Counted from the stretch's first letter, positions 12,380-24,633 are shown. The stretch is DNA of 64,000 nt from Gnetum montanum (GCA_015680685.1 MNCI01001334.1:263560-327559), one strand, 5' to 3'. Notes: generated from the sequence alone by a model not told the origin. Program-made: numbers and translations.

Positions 12380-13465
12380 TTACATGTAGTATGGCTTTAG
12401 ATAGGAATGATTGACTAGATTGGCTAGCTCATTCCCATCCATGTTAGCTATTCTGAATGCTCCATTACTATAAGCTCTGGTAACAAGGAAGGGCCCTTCC
12501 TAGTTGGCTAAGAATTTGTCTGCATGCTCATGAATGGCCTTGAGGAATAGTTCACCCTACTTGATTTTGCACATGGTCAAGTCATGACGATGCTATTTCT
12601 TCTACTCTCTTAATAGTACTCAATGTAAGCAAGCACTTGCATATGCCACTCCTCCACCCAAGTTAGGGTTGCCCACAACTCTTAGTTTTACTCATTGTTG
12701 ATGAAGTTGTTCAAGGCTACTTAGAGTAATGGAACCTAAGATTCAAGAGGTAAAACAACATTAGAACCATAAAAAAGGCTGCAAGGGGTCATGCTTATTA
12801 CCATGCAATAGGTTGTTCTATATGCCCACAATGCATGGATAATTTGCTCATGCCACTTGTGCTTACTATTGTTGAGTATCTTCTTGAGAAAGTTAATGAT
12901 GGTTTTGTTGATGGCTTCTACTTGCCCATTGGCTTAAAGGTAGTAAGGCAATGAGAAAGAATGCTTACTACCTAGGTTGTGACAGAAATCATATTGGCTT
13001 CTTGGCTACTAAATCAGGGTCCATTGTTCATAACTATGGTCATGGGTATGCCAAAATGGGCTACAATGTTATCTAGGATGAATTTGCAAACTTGCTCAAA
13101 TATGATCTTTCTTAGGGGAATAGCCTTAACCCACATGGTAAAGTATTTGGTTGTGGTGATGATAAAGCTATGCCCTATGGAAGACTTAGGTGTTATATGT
13201 TCAATGATATCCAATCCCCATCATTGAAACATCCATGTTATCTAGGTTATATGCAATTTAGTTGGTGATAAATGTATTAGGTTGCTATATCACTAGCATG
13301 TGTCACACCACTTAACCTTTTAAAGGAAGTCATTTTTCATATGGGGCCAGTAGTAGCCTAATTGTCTAATTTAAGTAGTCATGGATCTGGGTCCTATATG
13401 TCCTCCACAAATACCCTTGTGAACCTCCTCTAGGACTATTCTGGCTTCACTTTTACCTAAGCATT
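12380..13465 (-). pseudogene. E3 integrase (5' part split off by E5)
   Basis: Gypsy integrase on the minus strand. The zinc-binding region begins at the E5 junction (EEVHKGICGGHI, about 13425-13390, then WCDTC near 13300). The core reads SIGHSFIITTTKYFTMWV and FILDNIVAHFGIP. Where the catalytic Asp is expected (IVxDNG) it reads IVMNNGP, so the active-site Asp is Asn. The C-terminal end ANMDGNELANLVNHSYLKPYYM stops with TAA at 12380-12382. Several TAG/TAA stops occur. The coding sequence continues across E5 into 22257 and above. Confidence 0.88.
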
Positions 13466-14206
13466 TGATGAGTGGTGAGGTACCCCTACACTCAACCATA
13501 TGAATATGAGCGATTCATGCAAGATCCAGTCGAACTCTATAGACGGGCTAGTTGTGGTATTTAGATAGTTACTCGTTGATCGTAGTTTGCTGTCTTCCCA
13601 CCTGGACTAGTATATGCTTTGTCACGTATGGTTTAGTCCAGAGTGAGGTGTATGATGTGGTTTCTAACCTAGTGCTACTCCTAGAGACAATGGAAAATAA
13701 CTTTAATTAAGCTAGGAGGAAAAGGGAGAGAGAGTTGAGCTAATAGGACATAGGAGGAGAGAATCTAAGCTAGCCTAAGTGCGATGAGCATTCATTCCTT
13801 AATCATCCATATACATCTTGGACCTCATGTATGACTACCACTGGGATTATCAAGTTCATGTCATGGGTATGCTACTGGGTTACCAAGTAGTCACACTTAA
13901 ATACTCATGGTTAAGTCGTACTCATTCTGCATTTAATAGGAGTTGAGAGTAAGGAAGTATTAATTAAGAAAGTGATAAATAAAAATAAAATAATTAAACT
14001 AAGTGAATTTTGCAATGATGAAGTAATCTTGATCTTTATTTCTAGTCATGTACATGTCCAAGTACATCACGCTTGAATAAAGGTGTCATACAATTACAAT
14101 CATCACATTGCAAGCATGCACTGGGAGAAAGGGTTGAGAAGAACTAAAAATGAAAACTAACTTCTAACTAAACTACTTACTAACTTCCTCTGTGCACCTA
14201 CATGCA

Positions 14207-14214
14207 TATTTATA
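14207..14214 (-). promoter_or_regulatory. E5 LTR TATA box
   Basis: TATAAATA on the minus strand, conserved in the partner LTR (plus 22145-22152) and placed just downstream of the GATATC repeats. Confidence 0.6.
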
Positions 14215-14230
14215 GGTCTACACAAGAGTC

Positions 14231-14318
14231 ACAATATCGTGTATCTGATATGACTATTTAGGTTGCGATATCATGTACCCGATATCATAGATCTGATATC
14301 ACAGGTCCGATATCAGAG
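14231..14318 (-). repeat. GATATC repeat cluster in E5 U3
   Basis: About five GATATC or near-GATATC hexamers spaced about 18-22 bases apart, joined by GTACCC/GGTCC-like linkers, directly upstream (minus sense) of the LTR TATA box. The position suggests enhancer-like promoter repeats. No binding factor can be named from sequence. Confidence 0.6.
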
Positions 14319-14340
14319 CCCAATGAATCATGATTCATCA

Positions 14341-14354
14341 TACCCCCATGACTG
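14341..14354 (-). other. E5 polypurine tract
   Basis: The minus strand reads CAGTCATGGGGGTA immediately before the 3' LTR TGATGAATC. A short G-rich run at this position is the expected plus-strand primer and orients the element on the minus strand. Confidence 0.65.
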
Positions 14355-14536
14355 ACTAAAAACTCATCCTCAAGTTTAAAAAAATGAGAAAAAGCCCAAT
14401 CAATTACATAGTGGATAGGTATGGGATTATTGATTGACTAGGATATTATTCATGCTGCAGTGGAGAATTCAATACAACAAAATTGGGACATGAACACAAA
14501 ATCACAAAATTGCAAAATTGTAAAATTTATTGGAAC

Positions 14537-17314
14537 TCATGTGGTTCTAGTTGATGGTGGTTCCTCCATGGGTTGCTTCCCCTTGTCTTGTGCTCCAAGT
14601 TTCAAGATTTTGTGGCTGTAAAGGAGTGCTTGGAGCTTTTCCTCTTCGGTTTGAGGGTCTTGTGCCATCCATGTTGATGCTCCAATTTTTGATGAAGTCA
14701 ACACTTCCCATGGACACAGTAGTTGCAGAAACATCTACTTTGCTTTAATGTACCAAGCCACAAACAACCATTACTCCTCCTCGTAGGCTTTGGCTTTATC
14801 CTTGTATTGTTGAAAATCTATCATCCATCGAGCCAAGTCCATCATAACATCTTTCTGTCCTTGGTATCTATCCTTGGCCACCTCCAATTCAGAATTTGTG
14901 ACTTCTAGCCTTTGCAATGTTTTCTTGTGTTCCACTAATTCTATTTCATATTTGGCATAGGTGGTAGCTACCTACTTCTCTAGCTCTATCCTTGGATGTC
15001 CTGCTCATACCATGGCTAGATTGGCATACCGCAGGTTTGCAAATTCCATGTATTCTATAAGATCCTAGATCTGCAGGTCTCGACTTTTGTGCTTTTCATG
15101 GTGGGTGAATGCATATGTGTCCAGTATGGCCCACTAATCAATGTGTTGAGCACTAAAGGTATTAATGTGGGCCTTGGCCATATGGATCTCTTTCTCAATG
15201 ACTTGCTTGGACATCCCCACCTGGTCTCTGAAATGCTCTTTTAATTTTTCATGTCTCTTGGCCTCGTTTTTCCATGCACTTATTTCAATGGCCATCTTCT
15301 AATAGATTTCACGTACCTTCTTCATTGAGAGAGTTTGATTCTCTCTAGCCAAGCAATTCATGTCTTGGTTGACCCTAACCAACTATTCTCATAACTGCTA
15401 AAAATTTTCTTTGAGAACATTCTCTATTTCTCCATAGTGGTCAACCAAAGTTTGTCTACAGCAAGCTATTTATTCTCTTCCTATAAGGCCTTGAGTTTTT
15501 TGGCATGCACGTATGTTTGTTCTTGTGCCTTGGAAGCATCCCAATTGACCTTCTCCTTCTCCTCCGCCACTTTTCATTATCTACCAATAGTTTATTAAGC
15601 TACTTTGTCCTAAAAGTGTTCAGCTAGTCTGTGGGAATGAATTGAGATGGGTCATGCTATGTAGCTTGCAGGCTAATGAGCCTCTCTTGTAGTCTTGCCA
15701 ACTTCACCTCCACATGCTCAACCCTAATCTCTGTCATGACCAGCTTTGCTTTGGTGGAGATGAGGCCTGATTACATTACTGTGACATCTTGTGGGATGTT
15801 GAACAAGGACGTCATTACTTGTCCTATCTACAACAATCGATCAAGGACATTTTCATAGTCTGTAGGAGTCATTGAGGGACCGAACAAAGTTTTAGCATCA
15901 CGTGCTTCTATGAAATCTACTAGTGTCATAATAAGGACATTGAAAGATTCTTTGATGTGGTCTGTGACCACTTCTGTAACTCCTACTGTATCTTGATGCT
16001 ACATGACCACTACCGTAGCCCCTTCACTAGTCTCTAGTTGCACCTAAAAGGATGCAATGTTTCCTAAAATCTGTTGTGACAAATTATTCTTCCCTCCTCC
16101 TGTCTAAATGGACACTTTGTCCCATGCGTGATCTATAGAAAATGTGGGCCATATGATGTCATCGATGACATGGAAGAGATTGACATCATCATGACTTCCT
16201 CAACTGACCATCTCAATGATGGCCTTGAGATGGCTCATCGATGGTCAATAATCCTGTGGTAGTGGAGGTAGTTGGACTTGCTAGCTCATGCTAGGCCCTA
16301 AATCTTATTATTGACTAGGCCTTGTGCTTGGGAGTTGGCTAGGCTTTGCAGTTTGAGTTGCAATGGGCCCCACTGTCTGTTCTTGCTCTAGCTCCAGTGT
16401 CTCACCAACACTTTTCCTTGGGGCTAGTGGCTTCAGCAATTCGGTGAACAAAGCATTTTGGGCTCTTCTGGGGACATCATTGGTGTACCCCAGAATTCCA
16501 ACACACTTGCACAGCTTCCTGATGAGACAAGGGAAGGGCAACACAAACTTCCCTATCTTGCATTCTTCAAACCACCTCAAGATCTCCATGAGATACAAAT
16601 GGGAAAGGTTAGCATTAACCTTTCCCATCAATATCACACTTCCTCTTGTTGCATACATTGAGATTATATTTAATCCTCTTATGGGGAAGATGTGATAAGT
16701 ACCAATCTTGAAGTATATTCTCTCTTCCAATGTCAACTCTTCATATGTCTTATCCTCCTTTTTGTACATCCTTTTCAACCAAATCTTTCGTACATCAGCA
16801 TTGAAGTGAGTGGGTAGGTGAGCAATGTTTGGCCTTGTATTTGGAAGATTTAACACTTCCAAGATGGTCTTGGTGGAAAAATCCATAGATACACCACTAA
16901 TGTCAATGGTGGTGCCTTCTTCCTTATTGTGCCAAAATTGGTATGTTTCTCCTAAGTACCAGGTGCCACTTTCAAAGAGGATAGGCCATAATGGGGATCC
17001 CTTGAGTTGGTCCCTAATAGCCTCAAGAGTGGACTCCATGAAAGGTCAAAATTTTAGGCCCACAATCATAGCTAATGATGTGAACCTTTTGTGGATTGCC
17101 TAAATGCATTCTGGGAACAATGTGAGGTGTTGTCCCTATTCAAGCACTTCAGTAGCTCCTCCTTCCACCTATCATGATTGCACAATAGTAGGAGGCTCTT
17201 GATGGATGCTAAATGATTGCACCTCCTACTTTGTAAGTTCCTCAGGAGATGCTTGGCCTCTACCTCTCCTCGATTGCTTGGACACACCTTGAGAGGATCC
17301 TTCCTATTGTCCAC
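14537..17314 (-). pseudogene. E5 ORF2: plant-transposon-like domain plus long coiled coil
   Basis: Read on the minus strand, one decayed frame covers about 900 codons. The best block (17039-16308, open) contains SGTWYLGETYQFWHN, DISGVSMDF, LEVLNLPNTRP, and then TLEERIYFKIGTYHIFPIRG and LPFPCLIRKLCKCVGI. This pattern resembles the 'putative plant transposon protein' domain found beside plant retroelements; the match is from memory, not a search. The same frame continues below 16308 with only TAG/TAA/TGA breaks, then shifts near 15560 and runs to about 14537 as a charged coiled coil (KLARLQERLISLQA; KVNWDASKAQEQ; EIELVEHKKTLQRLEVTN). Many stops replace Gln or Trp codons; a TGA near 17048 sits where CGA is likely. 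It occupies the place of pol. Function unknown. Confidence 0.65.
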
Positions 17315-19273
17315 ATTTAGGGGTCATCTACAATCACATGGGTCCAATCATTAGTAAGGTTGCTTAAAAAAGTTGAGTTATACCTTACTTCTTACCTTAA
17401 TGAATTTTTTCTTATTTCATGTGATTCAGAGTTAAAAAAAATTTCAAAATTTCCCCTAAAAGTTTTAATATTTGACCTAATTTGATTAGGTGGATTCAAA
17501 ATTTAATTTCCTAATGTAGGTGAGGAGATAAGATTGTTTTTGGCAACATGTTTATCATTTTTGTAATCAATTTCCATTTATAGTATCCTTTGGGTGATGA
17601 AAAATTTAAAAACATTTATGCACAATTTGGAGTGTACTCCTTCCCCATGACTAAGCTGAACACTCTGGGTTCAGGTAGGTTCAATCGGAATGAGAATTGG
17701 AGTACTAGCGAGCGAGTTATGGCTGGTTGACCAACAGGTGCGCAAGGCACAATTCATGGAAGAAAATTTGAAAAATGCCCCCATGTGAATAGTTGAGAAT
17801 GATGTTGATATGTGCCAAGGAGGGGGGTGGGGAGGTTCCATATATATAATTTTTTGTGATTCGATATCATGTACTTGATAGCATGGCCCTGATATTGTGT
17901 CCAACCCGATATCGGGTACACGATATTGTGGCCTATTGAAAATAGGGTACTTACAAAAATTGATAAATTTCTGAAATTATAAGGTAGAAAATGAAGGACT
18001 TGAGGTCAATGTAAAATGTCCAAGGTAATATTGAATAGACCTGAAGGTAAAAAAATTATAATGGTGTAGAATCTGATAATGAAAGTCATGAAGAGGATGA
18101 GGAAAAAGGACATGTGTTGGTACATAGGAACATTTCAACTGGAAGGACGATAAGGGAAAGAAGAACATTGGTAATGCAGTACTCAAAGGGTGTAAAATGA
18201 TGTGAGGGTGATGTGTAATGAGTGGAAATTACAAGGGTTATGCAAGTGGATCCTCCCCAAACTAGGTTCCTATCTATAATGCCCTTATGTAACCACCCTG
18301 AAGATGTACGTAGGCACAAAAAGGGTGAAATGTAGTGCACACCAATCCCACAAAACACACACATGTAGATACCACCGTGATGAGGTATGAATTCAATGCT
18401 ACATAGGACACAAGTCACAAATACATGAACATTGAGATGAGGTGAATTGTAGAATGAATTGCAGAGATTGGGACATGAGGTAACTGACCCAGGCCACAAT
18501 GAATCATGAGTGTAGGGCATGATTAATGTGTCATTAGCCTATCGCTCCAAAATCAAGACCAAGTCCATTCCTCTGATCAGTGACATCGCATTGTTTCACC
18601 CAATGATGGACAACCATAAGAGCACCATGACAATAAGGCATACGATCACTTGGCATTTTGTCCAAGGGAGGAGTGAATTGAAACTCTACGGCACACATGT
18701 TTTTTTTTTGAATGCTTAATCCAGAGAAGCCACCTACCTTCAGGCATGGGTGCATGTATTTCCAATGGGACCCCCTAGAATAGCATTGGGTTTCTTGATT
18801 GAGTGCCTTTATTACTCTTACTCCTATTTTTCATTAGATCTACAAGGATCTTAGTACAACCAGGCTACATGACAACTCCTACACATGTCACCAAAGAGAA
18901 TCCACAAGTCCCCTTGATGTCACACCCCAACCATTCCCTCTTGGTCCATCCTTCTTCATTCTGGGCATAATGAGCATAAAATTACTTTAATTTTTAATGA
19001 TGTCAAGAATATCATTGTTCCTAGAGTAGAACCTCTTATTAATAGAACTAGTGGGTGGATGTTGTGGGCTTTCTATCCAAATAATTAGTCACCTGAGACT
19101 TGATAGCATAGAACAACACCTCAACCAACAAGTCACATGAGTGCTTTATTCATAGATGAGATTACTTATAAAAAAGATAAAAAGAAAAAAAGATAAAACA
19201 ATAAATTGAAAGATGAAAACTAGAAAAAAATTGTAGAATTAAAGAAAAGGAAAACATTTATTAATCCTACTTA
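17315..19273 (-). other. E5 region between gag and ORF2
   Basis: About 2 kb without a recognisable domain. A minus-strand open stretch (18520-18086) has no family resemblance that I can see and is probably chance. The segment 17859-17931 repeats the GATATC module of the LTR and is listed separately. Confidence 0.5.
17839..17931 (-). promoter_or_regulatory. Internal GATATC plus TATA module upstream of E5 ORF2
   Basis: On the minus strand, four or five GATATC/GATATT-type repeats (17931-17859) are followed at once by a TATATATA stretch (about 17851-17839). This is the same order and motif type as in the E5 LTR U3, and it lies about 500 bp ahead of ORF2. It could be an internal promoter or a remnant of a related LTR; expression cannot be judged from sequence. 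Confidence 0.45.
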
Positions 19274-21273
19274 TTAGAATGGAGGATACCCCCAATAACT
19301 AAATGGTTGATCATGGCTAGGATTAATAAATGGAAGGTTGGGATCCTTGCATGTTGGAAATATTGGAAACTGATCATACTTACCCCATTGGGGCTCACAC
19401 ACTTGATTAAAGTTGACATAGTGGGGCAAGTTAGAAGATGTGGTTAATTTGTAAGGAGTTGACCCACTATAGCACTTGTGACCGTAAGATGGTATGCAAG
19501 GATCAATATGTCTCCCTATGTATCTATATTCATTGGGCTGCATGGTTTTTAGAGTTTTGATTGGTGGTTCTAACATGGTAACATGAGACATTGGATTCAA
19601 GGAGAAAGATGCACCACAGTGTTGGACTTGTGCTATGTTGAAAAATGCAGTGGTTTTGGAACTAAGATGTTCCTTTCTATGGTCATGTCTAAAGAAGGGA
19701 CGCCTTTGATGTTGTGGAGGGTTCTCATTGCTATTGATAGTAGAAGTATAAGTAATGTTCATGGATTGATGTTATGGTGCAAATCCTTAAGGTACAATTG
19801 GTGGTGATATAGAAGAAAGTGAAGAGTGAGAACGTTGAAATTGAGGAGAAGTGTAAGGTACCCAAGGTGGTGGTCCTATTGGTGAGGATATGAGTTTATG
19901 GTATTGAGGAGAATGATAATAATGTAATGAGATAGAGGATGTTGACTCAGTTGGGGAAACAGGATGTTGAACTTAATAAACACTTAGGTTCGGATGATAG
20001 GAAAGGTGTAACTAGTTTGGGGGTGGTCTCCCCCATGACTAGGATTGTTGCCACTCTGATCGAACATAGTATTTCTGTAAAACATTTGGATGTAAGATTC
20101 TTCCCCAATGCTCATGTAAATGTGACAAGATTGGGCATTGGCCCTTGGGGTGGTGATCATATAGGCAAATGTTACATTGATACATATGATTGGCAATTGA
20201 GTTCTTATTCCCTTCAACCCTTCTTTCCGATTGCCTAGTGGTGTTCTGTCCTATTTCTTTCTTTTTCATGGCTCTACCTCCCATAATTTTGGCATATTCT
20301 CAACATTTTTCATGTATCCACTCCATCATCTTATTGATCTTTGCCTCAATTTTATCCAATGGTTGTAGTACTGGCAAAGATGGTTCCACCTCCTTACAAT
20401 GAGTTGATTTCTCCTCTTTATTATTATGGGCCCTTGTTGATTTAAGGTTTTGGACCTATTAATATTTTTCAACGTTCTCCCATTTAGCCATTTCTCCTTC
20501 TTCTTTTTCTACCTACTTAATAAGCTCTTAGATTTAATGGGTTCGTAGCTCATATAGTTGATCTTAGGCGTACATCCCTAAGGTTTCCATTGTTTCATTA
20601 TGGATCCCATCTATGATATGGTACATTTGCCTCTCCTCAGAGAACCTATGGCCTGGGTAGTTATTTAACAATGCATAATATCTGTCTAAGGCCATGTCTA
20701 AGGGTTCATGTTGTGCTTTTCTCCATTCTTGGATTTTTCTCCTCAAGGCTGAAAATCTTGCATATGTTTGATATTTTCTATTGAATATTTTTACCATTGT
20801 TGGCTAACATCGAATTAATTTTGGTTTTAAATATCTATGCCATACTTTTGCTTGGCCAATGAGTGTTATAGGAAAGAGCTTAAGTTTTTGCCACCCATTA
20901 TCAATATTATTCCATATATAGGCATCATAGAAGACTTGTAAATGTTTTTGTGGGTCTAAATTGTAGCCTCCTAAAAATTTAAGAAAGTTTTTTAAATCAA
21001 GCCTAGGTAGATAGCTTTGCTTGTGATGCCTGTAGGATATTTGAATAGCCACTTGTATATGTGTTAGGCTCTTAGTGGCTATTAGGGGTTCATCATCACT
21101 AGGGAAGTTATGCATTTTTGAGTTGGGACGATGTTGTCTTCGTTTATGTTCATGGGAGACCGCTACATCAAATTAAGTACTCCAACTTCATCTTCATCAT
21201 CAAATAATTTTTTGGTTCTCCAATGAATTGTCTTACTAGTTGTTGCATTCTCATAATCTTGTGAGAGAGACAT
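19274..21273 (-). pseudogene. gag: E5 gag (capsid/nucleocapsid), decayed
   Basis: Minus-strand frame from ATG at 21273 (MSLSQDYENATTSK). A frameshift near 21120 leads into a frame that runs to the stop at 19274, broken only by stop codons. The Retrotrans_gag-like core is visible: FLKFLGGYNLDPQKHLQVFYDAY, LIGQAKVWHRYLKP (about 20990-20810), then the FNRKY...EWRKAQHEPLD..DRYYALL stretch (20790-20650). A CCHC zinc knuckle with exact C-x2-C-x4-H-x4-C spacing (CNICLYDHHPKGQC) lies near 20170-20125. The Pro/Ser/His-rich tail reaches 19274. Gag would package the element's RNA in the cytoplasm. About 667 codons is a plausible length for a plant gypsy gag. Confidence 0.8.
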
Positions 21274-21384
21274 TGTTGTGAATTTGTGTGTGATTTATTG
21301 AAATTACTTCTTTATAAAAGATGTATTGTTAATACCTTGTTACAACGATCTTGTTTGATGTAACTAATCTAAATAACTAGCACC

Positions 21385-21404
21385 ATTCCTAGAAATGGCA
21401 CCAA
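21385..21404 (-). other. E5 primer-binding site
   Basis: Directly after the 5' LTR the minus strand reads TTGGTGCCATTTCTAGGAAT. It resembles the TGGCGCC-type primer-binding site common in Tat-lineage elements, often assigned to tRNA-Arg, with C-to-T and G-to-A changes. The tRNA assignment is an inference. Confidence 0.6.
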
Positions 21405-22256
21405 TGATGAATGGCGAGGTACCCCTACACTCAACCATATGAATATGAGCATTTCATGCACAATCCAGTCAAACTTCACAAACAAGCTAGTTGTGGAATC
21501 TAGATAGTTACTCGTTAGTCACAGTTTGCTATCTTCCCACTTGGACTAGTATATGCTTTGTCACGTATGGTTTAGTCTAGAGTGAGGTGTATGATGTGCT
21601 TTCTAAGCTAGTGCTACTCCTAGAGGAAATGGAAAATAACTTTAATTAAGCTAGGAGGAAAAGGGAAAGAGAGTTGAGCTAATCGGACATAGGGAAGAGA
21701 ATCTAAGCTAGCCTAAGTACGCTGAGCATTCATTCCTTAATCATCTATACACATCTTAGACCTTGTGTATTACTACCACTAGGATTACCAAGCGCATGTC
21801 CTAGGTACACTACTGGGTTACCAAGTAGTCACACTTAAATGCTCATGATTAAGTCGTACTCGTTTTGCGTTTAATAGGAGTTGAGGGTAAGGACATATTA
21901 ATTAATAAAGTGAGAAAAAATAATAAAATAATCAAACTAAGTGAATGCTACAATGATGAAGTAATCTTGATCTTTATTTTTTATCATGTGTGTGTCCAAG
22001 TATGTCACACTCAAATAAAGGTGTCATATAATTACAATCATCACACTGCGGGCATGCACTGGGAGAAAGGGTTGAGAAGAACTAAAAATGAAAACTAAAT
22101 CCTAACTGAACTACTTACTGACTCCCTCTATGTGACTACATGTGTATTTATAGGCCCACACAGGAGTCATGATATCGTGTATCCAATATTTAGGTCACGA
22201 TATTGCATACCTGATCACGAGGATGATATTGTAGCCCAATGAATCATGATTCATCA
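21405..22256 (-). mobile_element. E5 5' LTR
   Basis: 852 bp partner of the LTR at 13466-14340. It keeps the terminal TGATGAATCATGATTCA palindrome, a reduced set of GATATC/GATATT repeats (22170-22232) and the TATAAATA box (plus 22145-22152). The primer-binding site directly adjoins its inner end. Confidence 0.85.
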
Positions 22257-24633
22257 ACACTTTTAGGAATATGCCATCATAGGATCATCAACATAATGTG
22301 TTATCACCTATGATGACATACTACTTCAATCACTTGCATATAATCTCTTTTTGAGTAGTAGTCAAGCCTTGTGAGGATTCACTATGTGTAAAGTAAGTTT
22401 GATATTGTCATATCACTCCTTGGGAGGAGTAGTATGAACAATGACCACAAAGGTATCCTCAATGTTCTATGTGATGGAAGTAGCATAGTTCATGGTTAAG
22501 GTGGGAAACTTGCTAAACACATCTAGTGTTACATTAATGGCTAATTTTGCAATTGCGTTAGCTATGGCATTTTCATTTCAAGGTATGTGTTGGATATCAA
22601 CATTTGTGAATTGTTGTAACAACTACTTCCCTAGGTCATAGTAAGATTGTAAATGCTTAGCTTTGTAGGCATAGACTTTGGTTACTTAGTTAACCATGAG
22701 TTATCAATCACCTTTGATGGCTAGGTGTCTAATTCCTTAGTCACAAGCTACCATCATTCCTCTCATCAAACCCTCATACTTCACTATTTTGTTGGTACAA
22801 GGAAACCCAAAATGATAGGCAAAGGATTGCATCTCATCGAATGGGAATGTTATAATGGTAGTAGCACTAGCTCCATGGGCAATTGAAGCTTCATCAAAGT
22901 ACATGACCACCTCATAACCCTTAGGCACTTTGCTAATAGTGTTAATGTACTCATCAAGGAACTTAGTGTCTATGGTTGCTTGGTCTTCGATAGGCAAAAC
23001 TATAAGTTGTGTAACTATAGCTTGACCTTTCGTTAAGGACTAAGAGACATAATAGAGGTCAAACTCTGTGGTTATGGCTTTCCATTGGGCTATACATTTA
23101 CTTTCATATATTTTGGTCATTATAGCTTTGAGTATGTTATTCTTGCAAATGAAGTTGACTTGGCTTTTGAAGAGGTAGTGTCTCCATTTCTTTAAAGAGA
23201 AGACTATTTCTAGACAATACTTCTCCACCTCAATGTATTGAGTCTCATGAGCAACTAATGTGTGGCTAAGGTAGTATACAACATTTCTACTCTATCATCA
23301 CATTTCTAATAGAGTAGAGAGGCAATGGATGTATCAAAGATGACAAGATAAATTAAAATGGTTTACCCTCTTATTGAGGATAGACTATCGGTATTTGTGT
23401 TAATTCTTGCTTTAGGTTTTCAAAGGCCTCTTGGCATTGAGTTGTCCACTTAGTGGTGTTGCATGAGCTATAACTTATCCATAAGCCTAGTGATAAACCT
23501 GTAAATAGACTATAATCTACCTTGTAATCCGTAAAGTTCTTTGAGGTTGGTAGGAAATGCTAATTTGGATATGGCTTTAACCTTATCAATATTGACACAT
23601 ATCCCTACTTCAGAGACTAGAAAGCTAAGCATCTTACCAGTCTTGACACTAAAAAGCATTTCTTAGGATTAAGCCTAAGCTTGTATTTGAGGCATCATTT
23701 AAGCACAAGATCTAGGTCATTAGCATGATCATTGATCATCTTGGACTTAACAACTATGTCATCTATGTAATCATTAAGAATACCTAACATGTAATCACTG
23801 AATATATAAGTCATAGCTTTCTGGTATGTTACTCTGGCATTCTTAAGGTCAAATGGCATCATGGTACAACAAAAAGTACCCCATGGAGTCATGAAGGTCA
23901 TGCTTATTTGATGCTCTAGGATGATCCCAATTTGGTTATACCCAAAGAATCCATCCATAAAGGATAATAAGGCATGTCCAACTATAGTATCGATACATTG
24001 ATTAATACTAGGAAAAGGAAAGTCATCCTTGATAGTCACTTTATTTAGGTCTCAAAAATCATTGCAAATATGGATACTCGCATTTTTCTTAGGGACTACC
24101 ACTATGTTGGATACCCATTCTATGTAATCAATAGGCCTAATGAAACCATCTTGATAGAGCTTTAATATTTCATCATGAACTACCAAGGCCAAATCAAGTC
24201 TACTTTTGCATACTTTTTGCTTAATTGGTCTAAAGTTAGGATGTAGTATGATGTTGTGTTGAACTAGACATGGATCTAGGCCTAGCATATTTTCATATGA
24301 CCAAGAAAATTCCTTAATCTTACTTTGTAAGACCTTGTTAATGTCTTGAGCACATTTAAGCTCAAGTGAGGAAGTTAGTTTAAGAGTTTTCTCCTCACCA
24401 CTATGTGTTATGATAGGAACCTCAACCAGAGAATCTTCAGTTATGTCACCTACCTCTAAGTCAAGGATTTTGAGTAGGTTCTTAGGCCATTCTATATGTT
24501 TCTCTATTGAGGCTATGTGGTCTACAAGACTCTTTGGTTCAAGATCTAGGCAATCAGGATCAATACACCATTCAATATTACCATGAGGTCCATGTAGATA
24601 CAAAGGTAAACTAATTTTCTTCCAAGTACTCAT
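22257..24633 (-). pseudogene. E3 pol: RT, RNase H and second (archaeal-type) RNase H
   Basis: Minus-strand frame from MSTWKKISLPLYLHGP (24633). The RT entry is WVSNIVVVPKKNAS (about 24110). The RT core has FMDGFFGYNQI (about 23950), MTPWGTFCCTMMPFDLKNA, and YIDD (about 23770) as the polymerase active site. RNase H follows with RWKAITTEFDLYYVS-like text (about 23085-23040). A second RNase H at 22997-22737 contains VMYFDEAS, where DGAS is expected, and CTNKIVKYEGLMRGM, the hallmark of the Tat/Ogre branch. It runs into the E5 junction at 22256. Stops and frameshifts are scattered. Confidence 0.9.

Larger units (their letters stand above)
13466..14340 (-). mobile_element. E5 3' LTR
   Basis: 875 bp. 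In the minus-strand sense it begins TGATGAATCATGATTCA and ends CACTCATCA. Near its start (U3) lie several GATATC-containing repeats (14231-14318), followed by a TATAAATA box (plus 14207-14214). The partner LTR at 21405-22256 matches along its length with mainly transition differences. Confidence 0.85.
13466..22256 (-). mobile_element. E5: nested non-autonomous Ty3/gypsy-type LTR retrotransposon
   Basis: Two related LTRs (13466-14340 and 21405-22256) flank 7 kb. In the minus-strand sense the order is 5' LTR, primer-binding site, gag (21273-19274), a 2 kb region of unknown content, a second long ORF (about 17314-14537), polypurine tract, 3' LTR. No protease, RT, RNase H or integrase motif was found inside, so it would need enzymes from another element. 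It interrupts the E3 integrase. The flanking pentamers (plus strand GCATT at 13461-13465 and ACACT at 22257-22261) differ by two transitions and are a plausible decayed target duplication. Confidence 0.85.

Noticed and set aside
16363-16695. Plus-strand open frames over E5 ORF2
   Set aside because: Shadow frames of the minus-strand ORF2, which shows the domain pattern and continues beyond them.
17640-17760. Segment with AGCGAGCGAGTTATGG that looks like a conserved non-coding word
   Set aside because: Similar words occur in plant retroelement leaders, but I could not tie it to a function or find a second copy in the window.
18086-18520. Minus-strand 144-codon frame between E5 gag and ORF2
   Set aside because: Odd Cys/His/Ser-rich composition, no repeated pattern, and not continuous with gag or ORF2. 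Too weak to call a gene.
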